Positions 22,020 to 30,891 are shown, numbered from the stretch's first letter. The stretch is DNA of 45,487 nt from JBFXIE01 sp050176255 (GCF_050176255.1 NZ_JBFXIE010000025.1), one strand, 5' to 3'. A program made the numbers and translations. The notes: generated by a model not told the origin, from the letters alone.

Positions 22020-23261
22020 ATGACAACCGCAACCCCCACCCTGCGCCAGGATGCGCGCACCATCGGCCTGATTGGACTGGCGCATGGCTCTTCGCACTTT
22101 TTTCACCTGCTGCTGCCGCCGCTGTTTCCGTTTCTGATTGCCGAGTTCGGCTTCAGCTACTCCGAGCTGGGGCTGCTGGTCTCGGTGTTCTTCGTGGTGT
22201 CGGGCGTGGGCCAGGCGCTGTCGGGCTTTCTGGTGGATCGGGTGGGCGCGCGGCCGGTGCTGTTTGTGGCGCTGACCAGCTGTGCTCTGGCGGGTTTTGC
22301 CGCGGCCAGTGCCAGCGGCTACGTCGGTCTGGTCGTGGCCTCTGTGCTGGCGGGGCTGGGCAATGCACCGTTCCACCCCGTGGACTTCACCATCCTCAAC
22401 AAGCGCGTGTCGCCCGCGCGGCTGGGCCATGGCTTCTCGGTTCACGGCATCAGCGGCAACCTGGGCTGGGCCGCGGCGCCGGTGTTCATGGCGGGTATCA
22501 CCTCGGTTACGGGTTCATGGCGCATGGCCTGCCTGTGCGGCGGCCTGCTGGCGCTGGCGGTGCTGGCCATCATGGTCTGGAACCGTGATGCGCTGGACGA
22601 CCGCCAAGGCAGCTGGGCGCACGCGCCGGCCAGGGGCACGGCCAGTGCCGCCGCGGTGCAGGAGCACCCGATGGCCTTTCTCAAGCTGCCGTCCGTGTGG
22701 CTGTGCTTCTCGTTCTTTTTCTGGAGCACCTGCTCGCTCAGCGCCATCCAGAGCTTTGCCGGTCCGTCGCTGCAACGCCTGTACGACCTGCCGCTGTCGC
22801 TCACCGCGATGGTGGTCACCGGCTACATGCTGTGCGGCGCGGCGGGCATGGTGATCGGCGGCTTTCTGGTGGGCCGCGTGGTGCGGCTGGAAAAGACCAT
22901 CAGCATCTGCCTGCTGGCCTCGGCCGCGCTGCTGGCGCTGGTGGGCTCGGGCGCGCTGCCGGGCATGGCAGCGCTGGCGGCCACCGCGCTGGCGGGCATG
23001 GGCACGGGGCTGGCCAGCCCGTCGCGCGACATGCTCATCAAAAGCGCCGCGCCCCCCGGCGCTACAGGCCGCGTGTACGGCACGGTGTATTCGGGGCTGG
23101 ATCTGGGCTTTTGCCTGGCCGCCCCCGTGTTCGGCGCCATGCTGGACGCTCAGATGAACGCCGGCATCTTCTACGGCTCGGGCCTGGCGCTGGTGCTCAG
23201 CGTGGTGTCGGCGGGCTTAGTGGGTGCGCGCGTTGCGGCGCGCAGGGCCTACGCCGTTTAA
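22020..23261 (+). CDS. Major facilitator superfamily transporter
   Basis: A 413-residue MFS protein with about twelve hydrophobic segments. Early motifs include GLAHGSSHFFHLLLPPLFPF and the loop-2 signature GFLVDRVGARPVL (motif A type), then GLGNAPFHPVDFTILNKRVSPARLGHGFSVHGISGNLGWA. A central hydrophilic loop lies near residues 190-220. HGSSHFF and FHPVDF recall fosmidomycin-resistance-like (Fsr) MFS members, but the substrate cannot be told. The ATG at 22020 is preferred over a TTG 54 bases upstream; neither has a strong ribosome binding site. The gene ends 5 bases before repeat A6, opposite a convergent gene. Confidence 0.9.
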   Translation: MTTATPTLRQDARTIGLIGLAHGSSHFFHLLLPPLFPFLIAEFGFSYSELGLLVSVFFVVSGVGQALSGFLVDRVGARPVLFVALTSCALAGFAAASASGYVGLVVASVLAGLGNAPFHPVDFTILNKRVSPARLGHGFSVHGISGNLGWAAAPVFMAGITSVTGSWRMACLCGGLLALAVLAIMVWNRDALDDRQGSWAHAPARGTASAAAVQEHPMAFLKLPSVWLCFSFFFWSTCSLSAIQSFAGPSLQRLYDLPLSLTAMVVTGYMLCGAAGMVIGGFLVGRVVRLEKTISICLLASAALLALVGSGALPGMAALAATALAGMGTGLASPSRDMLIKSAAPPGATGRVYGTVYSGLDLGFCLAAPVFGAMLDAQMNAGIFYGSGLALVLSVVSAGLVGARVAARRAYAV

Positions 23262-23265
23262 TGGT

Positions 23266-23325
23266 CTTTTTGCCATCCAGCGCTTATCAATCAAGCGCTA
23301 GCAGCTATCAATAAATGAGTTGCTG
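23266..23325 (+). repeat. Family A dispersed repeat, copy A6 (best consensus copy)
   Basis: CCAGCGCTTATCAATCAAGC then GCTAGCAGCTATCAATAAAT. The arms AGCGCTT and AAGCGCT pair perfectly. It lies between the convergent MFS and split-barrel genes. Confidence 0.8.
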
Positions 23326-23353
23326 ACTGATGGCCCTGGCCGGGCCGCCGCGC

Positions 23354-24172
23354 TCAGCGGGCGGGGCGGCGCTCGCCCGAGCACACCACCGCCACGCGCT
23401 GCAGGTGCAGCATCTCCAGCTCGGTGCTCATGAAGAACGCGGCTTCCCAGGGGTTTTTGAGGATGAAGGCGGTGCGGATCTGCTCGTGCAGGGGCGACTC
23501 GCGCGGCACCAGGTGGGCGCGGGTTTCCAGGATGGTGTAGTTCCACTCGATCGCCTGCTCGAAGGTGAACTTGGCGCGCTCGTCGATGGTGAAAAAGCAC
23601 CGCGCCTCGCGCTTGAGCACCTGCGACTTGAAGGTGCCGGGCATGGAGATCAGAAAAACATCGTCGTCCTGCGATGTCAGAAACGCCAGCACGGTGGTGT
23701 GCGGCTGGCCCGCAGCCAGCGTGGTGAGCACGCCCACCTTGTTGTGATGGTCTTTGTCCTCGACGGGCTGCAGCTGCTGCAGGGGCGTGACCGGCAGGCC
23801 CGCGGGCGCGCGCGCATCGACCGGGAAGGCGTACCCCGGCGCGCGATACTCCTCCACCACGCGCGTGCCGTGGATCAGCATGAACTCGACCGGCTCCAGG
23901 GTGGCCCAGCTTTCTTCGGCGCTGATCACCCGCCCCTTGTACGAGGTGCGGTACACGCGCAACTCTGCGTCCAGTTCATCCACGCCCGTGCGGTTGTCCA
24001 GGTGCAGCGTCACCAGCGAACCCACGGCCAGCGCATGGCCCTTGGGGATGAACACCTGCAGCTGGTTGTTGCGCCGCGGGTACACCACGCCAATGTGGTG
24101 CACGATGCCCTGCACCTGATAGGAGGCCAGCACCCCCAGCAGCTGTTCACCGAGATAGTCCTGGAGCGCCAT
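23354..24172 (-). CDS. Two-domain protein with C-terminal FMN split-barrel (pyridoxamine oxidase-like) domain
   Basis: A 272-residue cytoplasmic protein of unknown role. From the ATG at 24172 (MALQDYLGEQLLGVLASYQ), residues 1-115 form a beta-rich domain (GIVHHIGVVYPRRNNQLQVF, DAELRVYRTSYKGRV) that faintly recalls PilZ-like barrels, but I cannot assign it. Residues about 130-255 fit the FMN-binding split barrel of pyridoxamine-phosphate-oxidase-like proteins (KVGVLTTLAAGQPHTTVLAFLT, DDVFLISMPGTFKSQVLKRE, ARCFFTIDER, FEQAIEWNYTILETRAH). The open frame upstream of the ATG lacks family likeness. It diverges from wrbA, another flavoprotein gene, across about 235 bases. Confidence 0.68.
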   Translation of the reverse strand: MALQDYLGEQLLGVLASYQVQGIVHHIGVVYPRRNNQLQVFIPKGHALAVGSLVTLHLDNRTGVDELDAELRVYRTSYKGRVISAEESWATLEPVEFMLIHGTRVVEEYRAPGYAFPVDARAPAGLPVTPLQQLQPVEDKDHHNKVGVLTTLAAGQPHTTVLAFLTSQDDDVFLISMPGTFKSQVLKREARCFFTIDERAKFTFEQAIEWNYTILETRAHLVPRESPLHEQIRTAFILKNPWEAAFFMSTELEMLHLQRVAVVCSGERRPAR

Positions 24173-24407
24173 GAAATGCCTTGAAGGATTGCGTTGATGG
24201 AGTGGGGTGAAAGCGGACAGCAGCGCGCGGCACCCACAAGCCTGTGATTTTGCGCCGGGTGGGGGACTGTCTTTGGCCGGCTTGAGCGCCATTTTTCAGA
24301 ATGCTCTGTTGCCAAACAGGAAACTCATCAAAATGGCGCGGCAGTGCCCCCTGCGCTGCACTTGCCGCTGCTTGTGGCTGCACAAGCGTCATCCGAAGGA
24401 GACATCC

Positions 24408-25010
24408 ATGTCCAAGGTACTCGTTCTGTATTACTCGACCTACGGCCATATCGAAACCATGGCGCAAGCCGTTGCCGAGGGCGCGCGCTCTGCCGGCGCC
24501 ACGGTGGACGTCAAGCGCGTGCCCGAGACGGTGCCCGCAGACATCGCCAAGGGCGCGCACTTCAAGCTGGACCAGGCCGCTCCCGTGGCCACGGTGGCCG
24601 AGCTGGAGCGCTACGACGCCATCATCGTTGGCGCCCCCACGCGCTTTGGCCGCATGCCGTCGCAGATGGGCAGCTTTCTGGATCAGGCCGGCGGCCTGTG
24701 GGCACGCGGCGCCCTGACCGGCAAGGTGGGCGCGGCCTTCACTTCCACGGCCACGCAGCACGGCGGCCAGGAAGTGACGCTGTTTTCCATCATCACCAAC
24801 CTGATGCACTTCGGCATGGTCATCGTGGGCCTGCCCTACAGCTTCCAGGGCCAGATGACGCTGGACGAAGTGGTGGGCGGCAGCCCCTACGGCGCCACCA
24901 CCATCGCGGGCGGCCAGGGCCAGCGCCAGCCCAGCGCCATCGAGCTGGACGGCGCCCGCTACCAGGGCCGCCTGGTGGCCGAGACGGCCCACAAGCTGTT
25001 TGGCGGCTGA
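24408..25010 (+). CDS. wrbA: NAD(P)H:quinone oxidoreductase WrbA
   Basis: A 200-residue flavodoxin-like quinone reductase. MSKVLVLYYSTYGHIETMAQ holds the FMN phosphate loop (STYGHIE). APTRFGRMPSQMGSFLDQAGGLW and FTSTATQHGGQE are the WrbA signatures separating it from flavodoxins, and GGSPYGATTIAG lies near the C-terminus. WrbA reduces quinones by two electrons and limits redox stress. The ATG has GAAGGAGA just upstream; the longer open frame is not supported. Confidence 0.96.
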   Translation: MSKVLVLYYSTYGHIETMAQAVAEGARSAGATVDVKRVPETVPADIAKGAHFKLDQAAPVATVAELERYDAIIVGAPTRFGRMPSQMGSFLDQAGGLWARGALTGKVGAAFTSTATQHGGQEVTLFSIITNLMHFGMVIVGLPYSFQGQMTLDEVVGGSPYGATTIAGGQGQRQPSAIELDGARYQGRLVAETAHKLFGG

Positions 25011-25109
25011 CCGACCACCTGCCGCCTGGATGCGTGCGCTGCCCGCCCCGTGCGGTATGTGTTGGGACTGTCTTGAAGGCACGGCCGGGCAGCCGGCGGG
25101 ATGCTTGCG

Positions 25110-25415
25110 TCAGCGGGCCAGAAACACCGCCAGCGGCGGCAGAAGCACTGCCGCACCGCACAGCACCTGGGCCCAGCGGCCTGCGCGCCAGTGTTGCAGC
25201 AGGGCAGCCGCGCACAGCGCCGCCAGCACGAACATGATGGCGGCCATCAGCGCAGCCGGCGCGCCATCCACAAAGGTGGTGGCGCGCGTGTAGCGGTGCG
25301 GGGCATGATGAAAACCGCGCCCCGCCACGATGAGCCAGCCGCCAGCCAGGCCGCACAGGCCCAGCGCAGCAATGGCCAGCTGCGCGGCGCGAGACAAGGG
25401 GGTGACTGGCGGCAT
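25110..25415 (-). CDS. Small membrane protein of unknown function
   Basis: A 101-residue protein with three likely membrane helices (about 12-32, 53-73 and 80-98) separated by a short hydrophilic loop with HHAPHRYTRATTFVDG. I do not recognise a family. It is convergent with wrbA and lies 99 bases downstream of the dehydrogenase gene on the same strand, with repeat A7 between. Coding is supported by the clear hydrophobic pattern and length, but not by homology I can name. Confidence 0.6.
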   Translation of the reverse strand: MPPVTPLSRAAQLAIAALGLCGLAGGWLIVAGRGFHHAPHRYTRATTFVDGAPAALMAAIMFVLAALCAAALLQHWRAGRWAQVLCGAAVLLPPLAVFLAR

Positions 25416-25435
25416 GGTGTGTGGTGGTTTGGGGT

Positions 25436-25490
25436 AAAAATGGCTCCAGCGCTTGTTTTATTTACGCTGGCAGCTATGAAATCAGAAGCA
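25436..25490 (+). repeat. Family A dispersed repeat, copy A7
   Basis: AAAAATGGCTCCAGCGCTTG, an AT-rich loop, then TTTACGCTGGCAGCTATGAA and ATCAGAAGCAA. It lies just past the 3' end of the minus-strand dehydrogenase gene. Confidence 0.7.
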
Positions 25491-25514
25491 ATGATTCTGT
25501 CGGTGCATGCCCTG

Positions 25515-26957
25515 TCACAGCGCAAAAATCTTCCCCGGGTTCAGGATGTTGTGCGGGTCCAGCGCGCGTTTGATGGCGCGCATCATGTCCACCGCGCCTG
25601 CGCCGGCCTCGTCCACCAGAAAGCCCATTTTGTGCACGCCCACGCCGTGCTCGCCGGTGCAGGTGCCTTGCATGCGCAGGGCGCGGGCGACGAGCTGGTG
25701 GTTGAGTTGCTCGGCCGTTTCGCGCTCGGTGGGGCTGTCGGGGTCGATCAGGTAGCCGAAGTGAAAGTTGCCGTCGCCCACATGGCCGACCAGAAAGTAC
25801 GGAATGCCGCTGGCGTCGGCCTCGGCCACCGAGTCCAGCAGGCAGTCGGCCAGGCGGCTGATGGGCACGCAGGTGTCGGTGCTGATGGCCTTGCAGCCCG
25901 GGCGGCTTTGCACGGCGGCAAAGTAGGCGTTGTGGCGCGCCGTCCACAGGCGCGTGCGTTCTTCGGGCGTGGTGGCCCATTCAAAGGCCCCATTTTCCCG
26001 TTTCGCGCCCCATTCGCTGGCGATGGCCTGCACGGTCTGCGCCTGCTCATGCACGCCGGCGGGCGAGCCGTGAAACTCCATCAGCAGCAGCGGCTCTTCG
26101 CGCAGGCCCAGCTTGCTGTGCGCGTTGACCATGCGCACCGCGTTGGCGTCGATCAGCTCCACGCGCGCAATGGGCACGCCCAGCTGGATGGTCTGGATCA
26201 CGGTGCGCACCGCCGCCTCGATGCTGGGGAAGGAGCAGATGGCCGCGCTCACCGCCTCGGGCAGCGGGTGCAGGCGCAGGGTGATTTCGGTGAACAGGCC
26301 CAGCGTGCCCTCGCTGCCCACCATCAGCCGCGTCAGGTCGTAGCCCGCGCTGCTTTTCTTGGCGCGGGTGCCGGTGCGGATCACTTCGCCGCTGGCGGTG
26401 ACCACCTGCAGCGCCAGCACGTTCTCGCGCATGGTGCCGTAGCGCACCGCGTTGGTGCCGCTGGCGCGCGTGGCGGTCATGCCGCCAATGCTGGCGTCGG
26501 CGCCGGGGTCGATGGGAAAGAACAGGCCGGTGTCCTTGATGGCCTCATTGAGTTGCTTGCGGGTGATGCCCGGCTGCACGGTGACGGTGAGGTCGTCCGC
26601 ATCCACGCTCAGCACGCGGTTCATGCGGCCCATGTCGATGCTGATGCCGCCCTGCACGGCCAGCAGGTGGCCCTCCAGCGATGAGCCTGCGCCATAGGCG
26701 ATCACCGGCACGGCATGCTGCGCGGCCAGGCGCACGGCGTCCTGCACGTCTTGCGTGCTGTGGGCAAACACCACGGCATCAGGCGGCGGCGCGCTGATCG
26801 AGCCCTCGTCGCGCCCATGCTGCTCGCGCACGGCCGCGGCGGTGGAGCATTGCGCGCCAAAGCGCGACTGCAGCGCGGCCTGCAGCGCGGGCGGCACGTT
26901 GCGTGGCGTGTCGGCCGGCATGTCGTGGGGGCGGGTGATCGGGTGGGCGGTGTTCAC
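25515..26957 (-). CDS. FAD-linked oxidase, D-lactate dehydrogenase (cytochrome) / glycolate oxidase GlcD type
   Basis: A 480-residue flavoprotein of the FAD_binding_4 / FAD-oxidase_C family. The N-terminal domain has VIAYGAGSSLEGHLLAVQGG, DLTVTVQPGITRKQLNEAI, IDPGADASIGGMTATRASGT and LMVGSEGTLGLFTEITLRL for FAD binding. The C-terminal domain has the catalytic HVGDGNFHFGYLIDP and GTCTGEHGVGVHKMGFL, ending NPGKIFAL. These fit D-2-hydroxyacid dehydrogenases feeding electrons to the respiratory chain; D-lactate is the most likely substrate. The start is a GTG with GGAG upstream; the ATG 36 bases later (26921) is the alternative. No glcE/glcF genes adjoin, which favours a single-subunit D-lactate enzyme. 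Confidence 0.9.
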   Translation of the reverse strand: MNTAHPITRPHDMPADTPRNVPPALQAALQSRFGAQCSTAAAVREQHGRDEGSISAPPPDAVVFAHSTQDVQDAVRLAAQHAVPVIAYGAGSSLEGHLLAVQGGISIDMGRMNRVLSVDADDLTVTVQPGITRKQLNEAIKDTGLFFPIDPGADASIGGMTATRASGTNAVRYGTMRENVLALQVVTASGEVIRTGTRAKKSSAGYDLTRLMVGSEGTLGLFTEITLRLHPLPEAVSAAICSFPSIEAAVRTVIQTIQLGVPIARVELIDANAVRMVNAHSKLGLREEPLLLMEFHGSPAGVHEQAQTVQAIASEWGAKRENGAFEWATTPEERTRLWTARHNAYFAAVQSRPGCKAISTDTCVPISRLADCLLDSVAEADASGIPYFLVGHVGDGNFHFGYLIDPDSPTERETAEQLNHQLVARALRMQGTCTGEHGVGVHKMGFLVDEAGAGAVDMMRAIKRALDPHNILNPGKIFAL

Positions 26958-27077
26958 GCGGGGGCTCCGGGGAAAAGGGTAAAAAAAGGGCAAGAAACGG
27001 GCGGATGCACTGTCATTTTTGACGGTGTGCCGCTGGATAAACTGGCCCGACACTTTACTTTGAGGAAGGGATTTTTC

Positions 27078-27665
27078 ATGGCTTCAGTCAGCGTGGGCGC
27101 CTGCCTGTCGGGCGCGTGGGATCTGTTCAAGAAAAATGCCGTCACCCACGTGGTGTGCACGGCGCTGGTGATGGTGGTCAGTGGCATCAGCGGCGGCCTG
27201 CTGGCGGGCCCGATGCTGGTGGGCTACATGCGCATGATCGAGCGCGAGGGCCGTGGCGAGGCAGTGCAGATCGGCGATGTGTTCCGCGGCTTTGACGACT
27301 TTGTGCCGGCCTTTGTGGCCTGGCTGATCAGCAGCCTGGTGCTGTCGGTGGGTTTTTTCCTGTGCGTCATTCCGGGGCTGCTGATCATGGCGCTGCCCTC
27401 GGTGGCCCTGTACCTGGTGGCGCGCGGCGAGCGCGACGGCGTGGCAGCCTTCAACCAGGCGTGGCGCACCGTCACGCAAAACCTGGGCTCGGCGTTTGTC
27501 TGCGCGCTGGTGCTGGGCATCGTGGGCTCGCTGGGCTTTTTGCTGTGCTGGGTGGGCGCGCTGCTGACCTTGCCCATTTCCGTGATCGGCTCGTACTACA
27601 TGGCGCGCCAGCTGCTGGGCGATGGGCCTGCTTCTGATGAGCCCGTTGCACTGCCCCGTGCCTGA
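27078..27665 (+). CDS. Integral membrane protein, putative
   Basis: A 195-residue protein with about four to five hydrophobic segments (about 24-50, 78-110, 135-160 and 165-180) and an amphipathic GDVFRGFDDFVPAF region, a pattern seen in uncharacterised DUF975-like and glycerophosphodiester-associated membrane proteins. The ATG has GAGGAAGGG upstream. It diverges from the D-lactate dehydrogenase gene and overlaps the next gene. No function can be assigned. Confidence 0.75.
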   Translation: MASVSVGACLSGAWDLFKKNAVTHVVCTALVMVVSGISGGLLAGPMLVGYMRMIEREGRGEAVQIGDVFRGFDDFVPAFVAWLISSLVLSVGFFLCVIPGLLIMALPSVALYLVARGERDGVAAFNQAWRTVTQNLGSAFVCALVLGIVGSLGFLLCWVGALLTLPISVIGSYYMARQLLGDGPASDEPVALPRA

Positions 27666-28116
27666 AGCGGCGACCGCGCCCATGCATGACGGGGCGCCCG
27701 CGCGCACCGGGCGTTTTGCCGCCTGGACACCGCTGGCGCGCCACGAGCGCCTGCAGCGGCTGGGCCTGGGCCTGGCCTTGCCGCTGGCCATGGCTGCCAC
27801 GCCGCTGTGGCTGCAGCAGGGCGTGGGCATCGGCTGCGGCTTTCGGGCGCTTACCGGCTGGCCCTGCCCGCTGTGCGGCGGCACCCACGCCTGCGCGGCC
27901 CTGGTGCAGGGCGACTGGGCGGGTGCCTGGGCGTTCAATCCGGGTGCCGTGGGGCTGTTGCTGTGGCTGCTGGTGCTGGCCGCGCAGGCGCTGGCGGAAG
28001 GCAGCGTGGGGCGGCGCCGGCCCCGGCGCTGGCCCTGGGCGCACCCGGCGGTTGCGGGCGCGGTGGGCGGCGGGCTGCTGCTGTCATGGGCGGCGCGCCT
28101 GGCGGGTGCGGTGTAA
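27622..28116 (+). CDS. DUF2752 family membrane protein
   Basis: A 164-residue membrane protein. The conserved DUF2752 core is visible: GIGCGFRALTGWPCPLCGGTHACAAL followed by a helix and AFNPGAVGLLLWLLVLAAQAL. The Cys-Pro-x-Cys-Gly-Gly-Thr-His-Ala motif is the family hallmark; its role is unknown. The start is uncertain. The ATG at 27622 overlaps the previous gene by 44 bases; ATGs at 27637 and 27682 are alternatives and none has a strong ribosome binding site. Confidence 0.8.
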   Translation: MGLLLMSPLHCPVPEAATAPMHDGAPARTGRFAAWTPLARHERLQRLGLGLALPLAMAATPLWLQQGVGIGCGFRALTGWPCPLCGGTHACAALVQGDWAGAWAFNPGAVGLLLWLLVLAAQALAEGSVGRRRPRRWPWAHPAVAGAVGGGLLLSWAARLAGAV

Positions 28117-28248
28117 CGCGCCCGGCTATCCAGGGCGGCCAACCGGGTGCGGCGCCGCGGGTCATGGGGCTTTGCGCTGCGGGTGCGACGGCCCGTGCAG
28201 GAGTCCCGCACAATCGGCGCCCTGCATCGACCGAGGAGTAATCGCCGC

Positions 28249-28836
28249 ATGGCAAACAGACTGACACAGATCGCCACCCGCACCGGCGACGACGGCACCA
28301 CGGGCCTGGGGGACAACAGCCGCGTATCCAAAAACAGCAGCCGCCCGCATGCCATGGGCGACGTGGACGAGCTCAACAGCCACATCGGCCTGCTGCTGTG
28401 CGAGCCCCTGCCGGCGGACGTGCGCGACCTGCTCGTCGATGTGCAGCACCAGCTGTTCAATCTGGGGGGCGAGCTGTCCATCCCCGGCTTTGCGCTGCTG
28501 AAGGACGATGCGCTGCTGCAGCTGGACAACGCCCTGGACCACTACAACGTGCAGCTGCCGCGGCTGCAGGAGTTCATCTTGCCCGCCGGCACCCGCGCCG
28601 CCGCCCAGGCCCATGTGTGCCGCACCGTGGCCCGCCGCGCCGAGCGCGCCGTCGTCGCCCTGCAAGAGCACGAGGCCATGCGAGCCGCGCCGCGCCAGTA
28701 CCTCAACCGCCTGTCGGACCTGCTGTTCGTGCTGGCGCGCGTGCTCAACCGCATGAATGGCGGCGACGATGTGTACTGGAAGAGCGAGCGGCTGACGCGG
28801 CAGGCCGCAGACGATGCCAACGCTGCTACTGAATAA
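28249..28836 (+). CDS. PduO-type cob(I)yrinic acid a,c-diamide / cobalamin adenosyltransferase
   Basis: A 195-residue ATP:cob(I)alamin adenosyltransferase of the PduO type, which transfers the adenosyl group of ATP to cob(I)alamin to make coenzyme B12. MANRLTQIATRTGDDGTTGLG carries the ATP-binding N-terminal motif. VCRTVARRAERAV holds the conserved arginine-glutamate helix, and NRLSDLLFVLARVLN the active-site helix. The ATG has GAGGAG nine bases upstream. The stop is inside family A repeat A8. No other cobalamin genes are nearby, though a B12-binding radical SAM protein is encoded 6 kb away. Confidence 0.95.
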   Translation: MANRLTQIATRTGDDGTTGLGDNSRVSKNSSRPHAMGDVDELNSHIGLLLCEPLPADVRDLLVDVQHQLFNLGGELSIPGFALLKDDALLQLDNALDHYNVQLPRLQEFILPAGTRAAAQAHVCRTVARRAERAVVALQEHEAMRAAPRQYLNRLSDLLFVLARVLNRMNGGDDVYWKSERLTRQAADDANAATE

Positions 28837-28882
28837 ATAGCTGCTGGCGCTTTCTGGATAGGGGCGCCAAAGCCCATAACGG
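28827..28882 (-). repeat. Family A dispersed repeat, copy A8 (supplies the adenosyltransferase stop)
   Basis: In reverse orientation, AATAAATAGCTGCTGGCGCT is followed by GATAGGGGCGCCAAAGCCCA. The TAA stop of the preceding gene is within it. Confidence 0.6.
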
Positions 28883-29090
28883 TTTGAAACTGGCGCGCCC
28901 CAAGCGCGAGCAGCCAAGCAAGGGCCGCCCCGCAGCGAGGGCTGCGTCCCCCTTCCCGGAGCGCGCAGCGCGTAGAGAGAAGGGGCTGAGGGGCGCGGCT
29001 CCAAGCCTGCCTGCGCAGGGTTGGACGTCCCCGAAGAGCTGCCGCCTTTGGCGGGCGCACCGAGGCGCGCAGCGCCTCAGGGGGATGCCC
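28883..29090 (+). repeat. Family B GC-rich dispersed repeat, copy B1
   Basis: Successive blocks TTTGAAACTGGCGCG, AAGCAAGGGCCGCCCCGC, GCGTCCCCCTTCCCG, AGAGAAGGGG and GCGCCTCAGGGGG match the reverse complement of 44116-44234 in the same order. It has several internal hairpins. It fills the gap between the convergent adenosyltransferase and thioesterase genes. Confidence 0.75.
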
Positions 29091-29091
29091 C

Positions 29092-29514
29092 CTATTTAGG
29101 CCCCAGCATCGCCATGGTGATGCGCGACACGCAGGTGGGCTGGCCCGCGTCGTTCACCATGTCGATCTGCCAGACCTGCGTGCTTTTGCCGATGTGCACC
29201 GGCCGTGCCGTGCCCGTCACCCAGCCGCTGGTGGCGGCGCGCAGGTGGTTGGCGTTGATGTCCAGCCCCACGGCGCGCCAGCCCTCGGGGCAGGAATGGT
29301 TGGCGCCGACCGAGCCCAGCGTCTCGGCCAGCACCACGCTGACGCCGCCGTGCAGCAGTCCGTAGGGCTGGCGCGTGCGCTCGTCCACGGGCACGCGGGC
29401 GCTCAGGTAGTCGTCGCCGACCTCGGTGAACTCAATGCCCAGGTGGCTGATGGCCGTGCGGGCGCACGACTGGTTGAGCAGGGCGACGGTGGTGGGTTTT
29501 TTCCAGATAGGCAT
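29092..29514 (-). CDS. Hotdog-fold acyl-CoA thioesterase (YdiI/MenI-like)
   Basis: A 140-residue hotdog thioesterase. From MPIWKKPTTVALLNQ the sequence follows E. coli YdiI and EntH through HLGIEFTEVGDDYLSARVPV, RQPYGLLHGGVSVVLAETLG and VGLDINANHLRAATSGWVTG. His55 and Glu64 match the positions of the catalytic His and Glu in YdiI. Relatives hydrolyse 1,4-dihydroxy-2-naphthoyl-CoA or other aryl and acyl thioesters; the substrate here is open. The start gives the family's usual length. It diverges from the ABC binding protein gene. Confidence 0.9.
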   Translation of the reverse strand: MPIWKKPTTVALLNQSCARTAISHLGIEFTEVGDDYLSARVPVDERTRQPYGLLHGGVSVVLAETLGSVGANHSCPEGWRAVGLDINANHLRAATSGWVTGTARPVHIGKSTQVWQIDMVNDAGQPTCVSRITMAMLGPK

Positions 29515-29677
29515 GCCGCCGAAGATCGCACACATCCGGCCTGCGGCACGCGCATGCCCGGACCGGCCGCCGGGCCTTGGCACGATCCGGGGGCTTGATG
29601 GCTGGACTTGCAACCTGCCCGCCACCAGAATGAGGCGCCTTTTTCTGACCTTCTTCTCACGCATTTTTGCCATCGAC

Positions 29678-30853
29678 ATGTCCTTGCCCATGCCCATGCA
29701 ACGCCGCCAGTTTGTGATTCAGGCCAGCCGCGCCGCCGCCCTTGCCGCCGCGCCGGCGTTTGTGCTGCCAGCCCGCGCGCAGGACGCGCCGGGCGTATCG
29801 CCCAAGGCCGTCACCATCGGCTGCTCGGCCGCCATGAGCGGCCCGCTGCTGGGCTTTGGCGCCGACATCCAGCTGGGTGCCGGCGCCGCCTTTGCACAGG
29901 CCAACGCCCGCGGCGGCGTGCACGGGCGCATGCTGCAGCTGCAGATGGCGGACGACGCCTACGAGCCAGAGCGCACGCTGGCCAACGTGCGGCAGATCAT
30001 CGGCCAGGGCAGCGCGCTGGCGCTGCTGTCATGCGTGGGCACGCCCAACAACGCAGCCATCCTGCCGCTGATCGAAGAGGCCGGCATTCCCTACGTGGCA
30101 CCGATCACGGGCGCATCGTCGCTGCGCAAGAACGCCCGCCATGTGTTCCATGTGCGCGCCAGCTACACCGACGAGGTGCAGCGCCTGATGCAGCGCCTGA
30201 CCGGCATGGGACTGAAAGGCATCGGCGTGGTGTACCTGGACAACGGCTACGGCCGCGAGATGCTGCAAGAAGCCACGCGCGCCCTGACCGCGCTGGGCAC
30301 GACCCCTGCCGCGCAGGTGGCCGTGGCCACCGACGGCAAGAACCTGCCCCAGGTACTGCAGGCCGTGGCCGCCGCCCGCCCGTCGGCCGTGCTGCTGGCC
30401 ACGGCGGGCACGGTGTCGGTGGGGCTGGTGCGCGGCATCAAAAAGCAATCACCCGGCGTGCTGATGGCCGCGCTGAGCGTGACGCTGCCCAGCGCCAGCC
30501 TGGGCCAGCTGGGCGAGGACGGCAGCGGCCTGGCGCTGTCCATGATCGTGCCCGACCCGCACCGCGCCCGGCTGCCGCTGGTGCGCGACTACCAGTCGGC
30601 CCTGCGCGCGCAGGGCCATAGCGATTTTTCGCAGGGCAGCCTGGAGGCCTACGTGAACGCGCGCGTGCTCATCGAAGGCCTGGAGCGCGCGGGCAAAGAC
30701 CCCACGCCGGCCCGGCTGCGCGCCGCGCTGGCGGGCATTCGCAACCTGGACCTGGGCGGCTATGTGGTGGACTACGGCAGCCAGGCGCCCTACGTGGGCT
30801 CGCGTTTTCTGGACCTGGGCGTGCTGGGCAGCAACGGCCGCTTTATTGCGTGA
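29678..30853 (+). CDS. ABC transporter substrate-binding protein, branched-chain amino acid (Peripla_BP_6) type
   Basis: A 391-residue periplasmic binding protein. The N-terminus (MQRRQFVIQASRAAALAAAP, cleavage near ARAQ) has twin arginines and could be a Tat or Sec signal. The mature part follows the LivJ-type fold: TIGCSAAMSGPLLGFGADIQ, GGVHGRMLQLQMADDAYEPE, SCVGTPNNAAILPLIEEAGI, PYVAPITGASSLR, YLDNGYGREMLQEATRAL. The ligand may be an amino acid, amide or aromatic acid. No permease or ATPase genes adjoin, so it is an orphan component. ATGs at 29690 and 29696 are alternative starts. Confidence 0.88.
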   Translation: MSLPMPMQRRQFVIQASRAAALAAAPAFVLPARAQDAPGVSPKAVTIGCSAAMSGPLLGFGADIQLGAGAAFAQANARGGVHGRMLQLQMADDAYEPERTLANVRQIIGQGSALALLSCVGTPNNAAILPLIEEAGIPYVAPITGASSLRKNARHVFHVRASYTDEVQRLMQRLTGMGLKGIGVVYLDNGYGREMLQEATRALTALGTTPAAQVAVATDGKNLPQVLQAVAAARPSAVLLATAGTVSVGLVRGIKKQSPGVLMAALSVTLPSASLGQLGEDGSGLALSMIVPDPHRARLPLVRDYQSALRAQGHSDFSQGSLEAYVNARVLIEGLERAGKDPTPARLRAALAGIRNLDLGGYVVDYGSQAPYVGSRFLDLGVLGSNGRFIA

Positions 30854-30891
30854 GGGGGACACGCCCCTGAGGCGTGGCGGGCCGCAACGCA

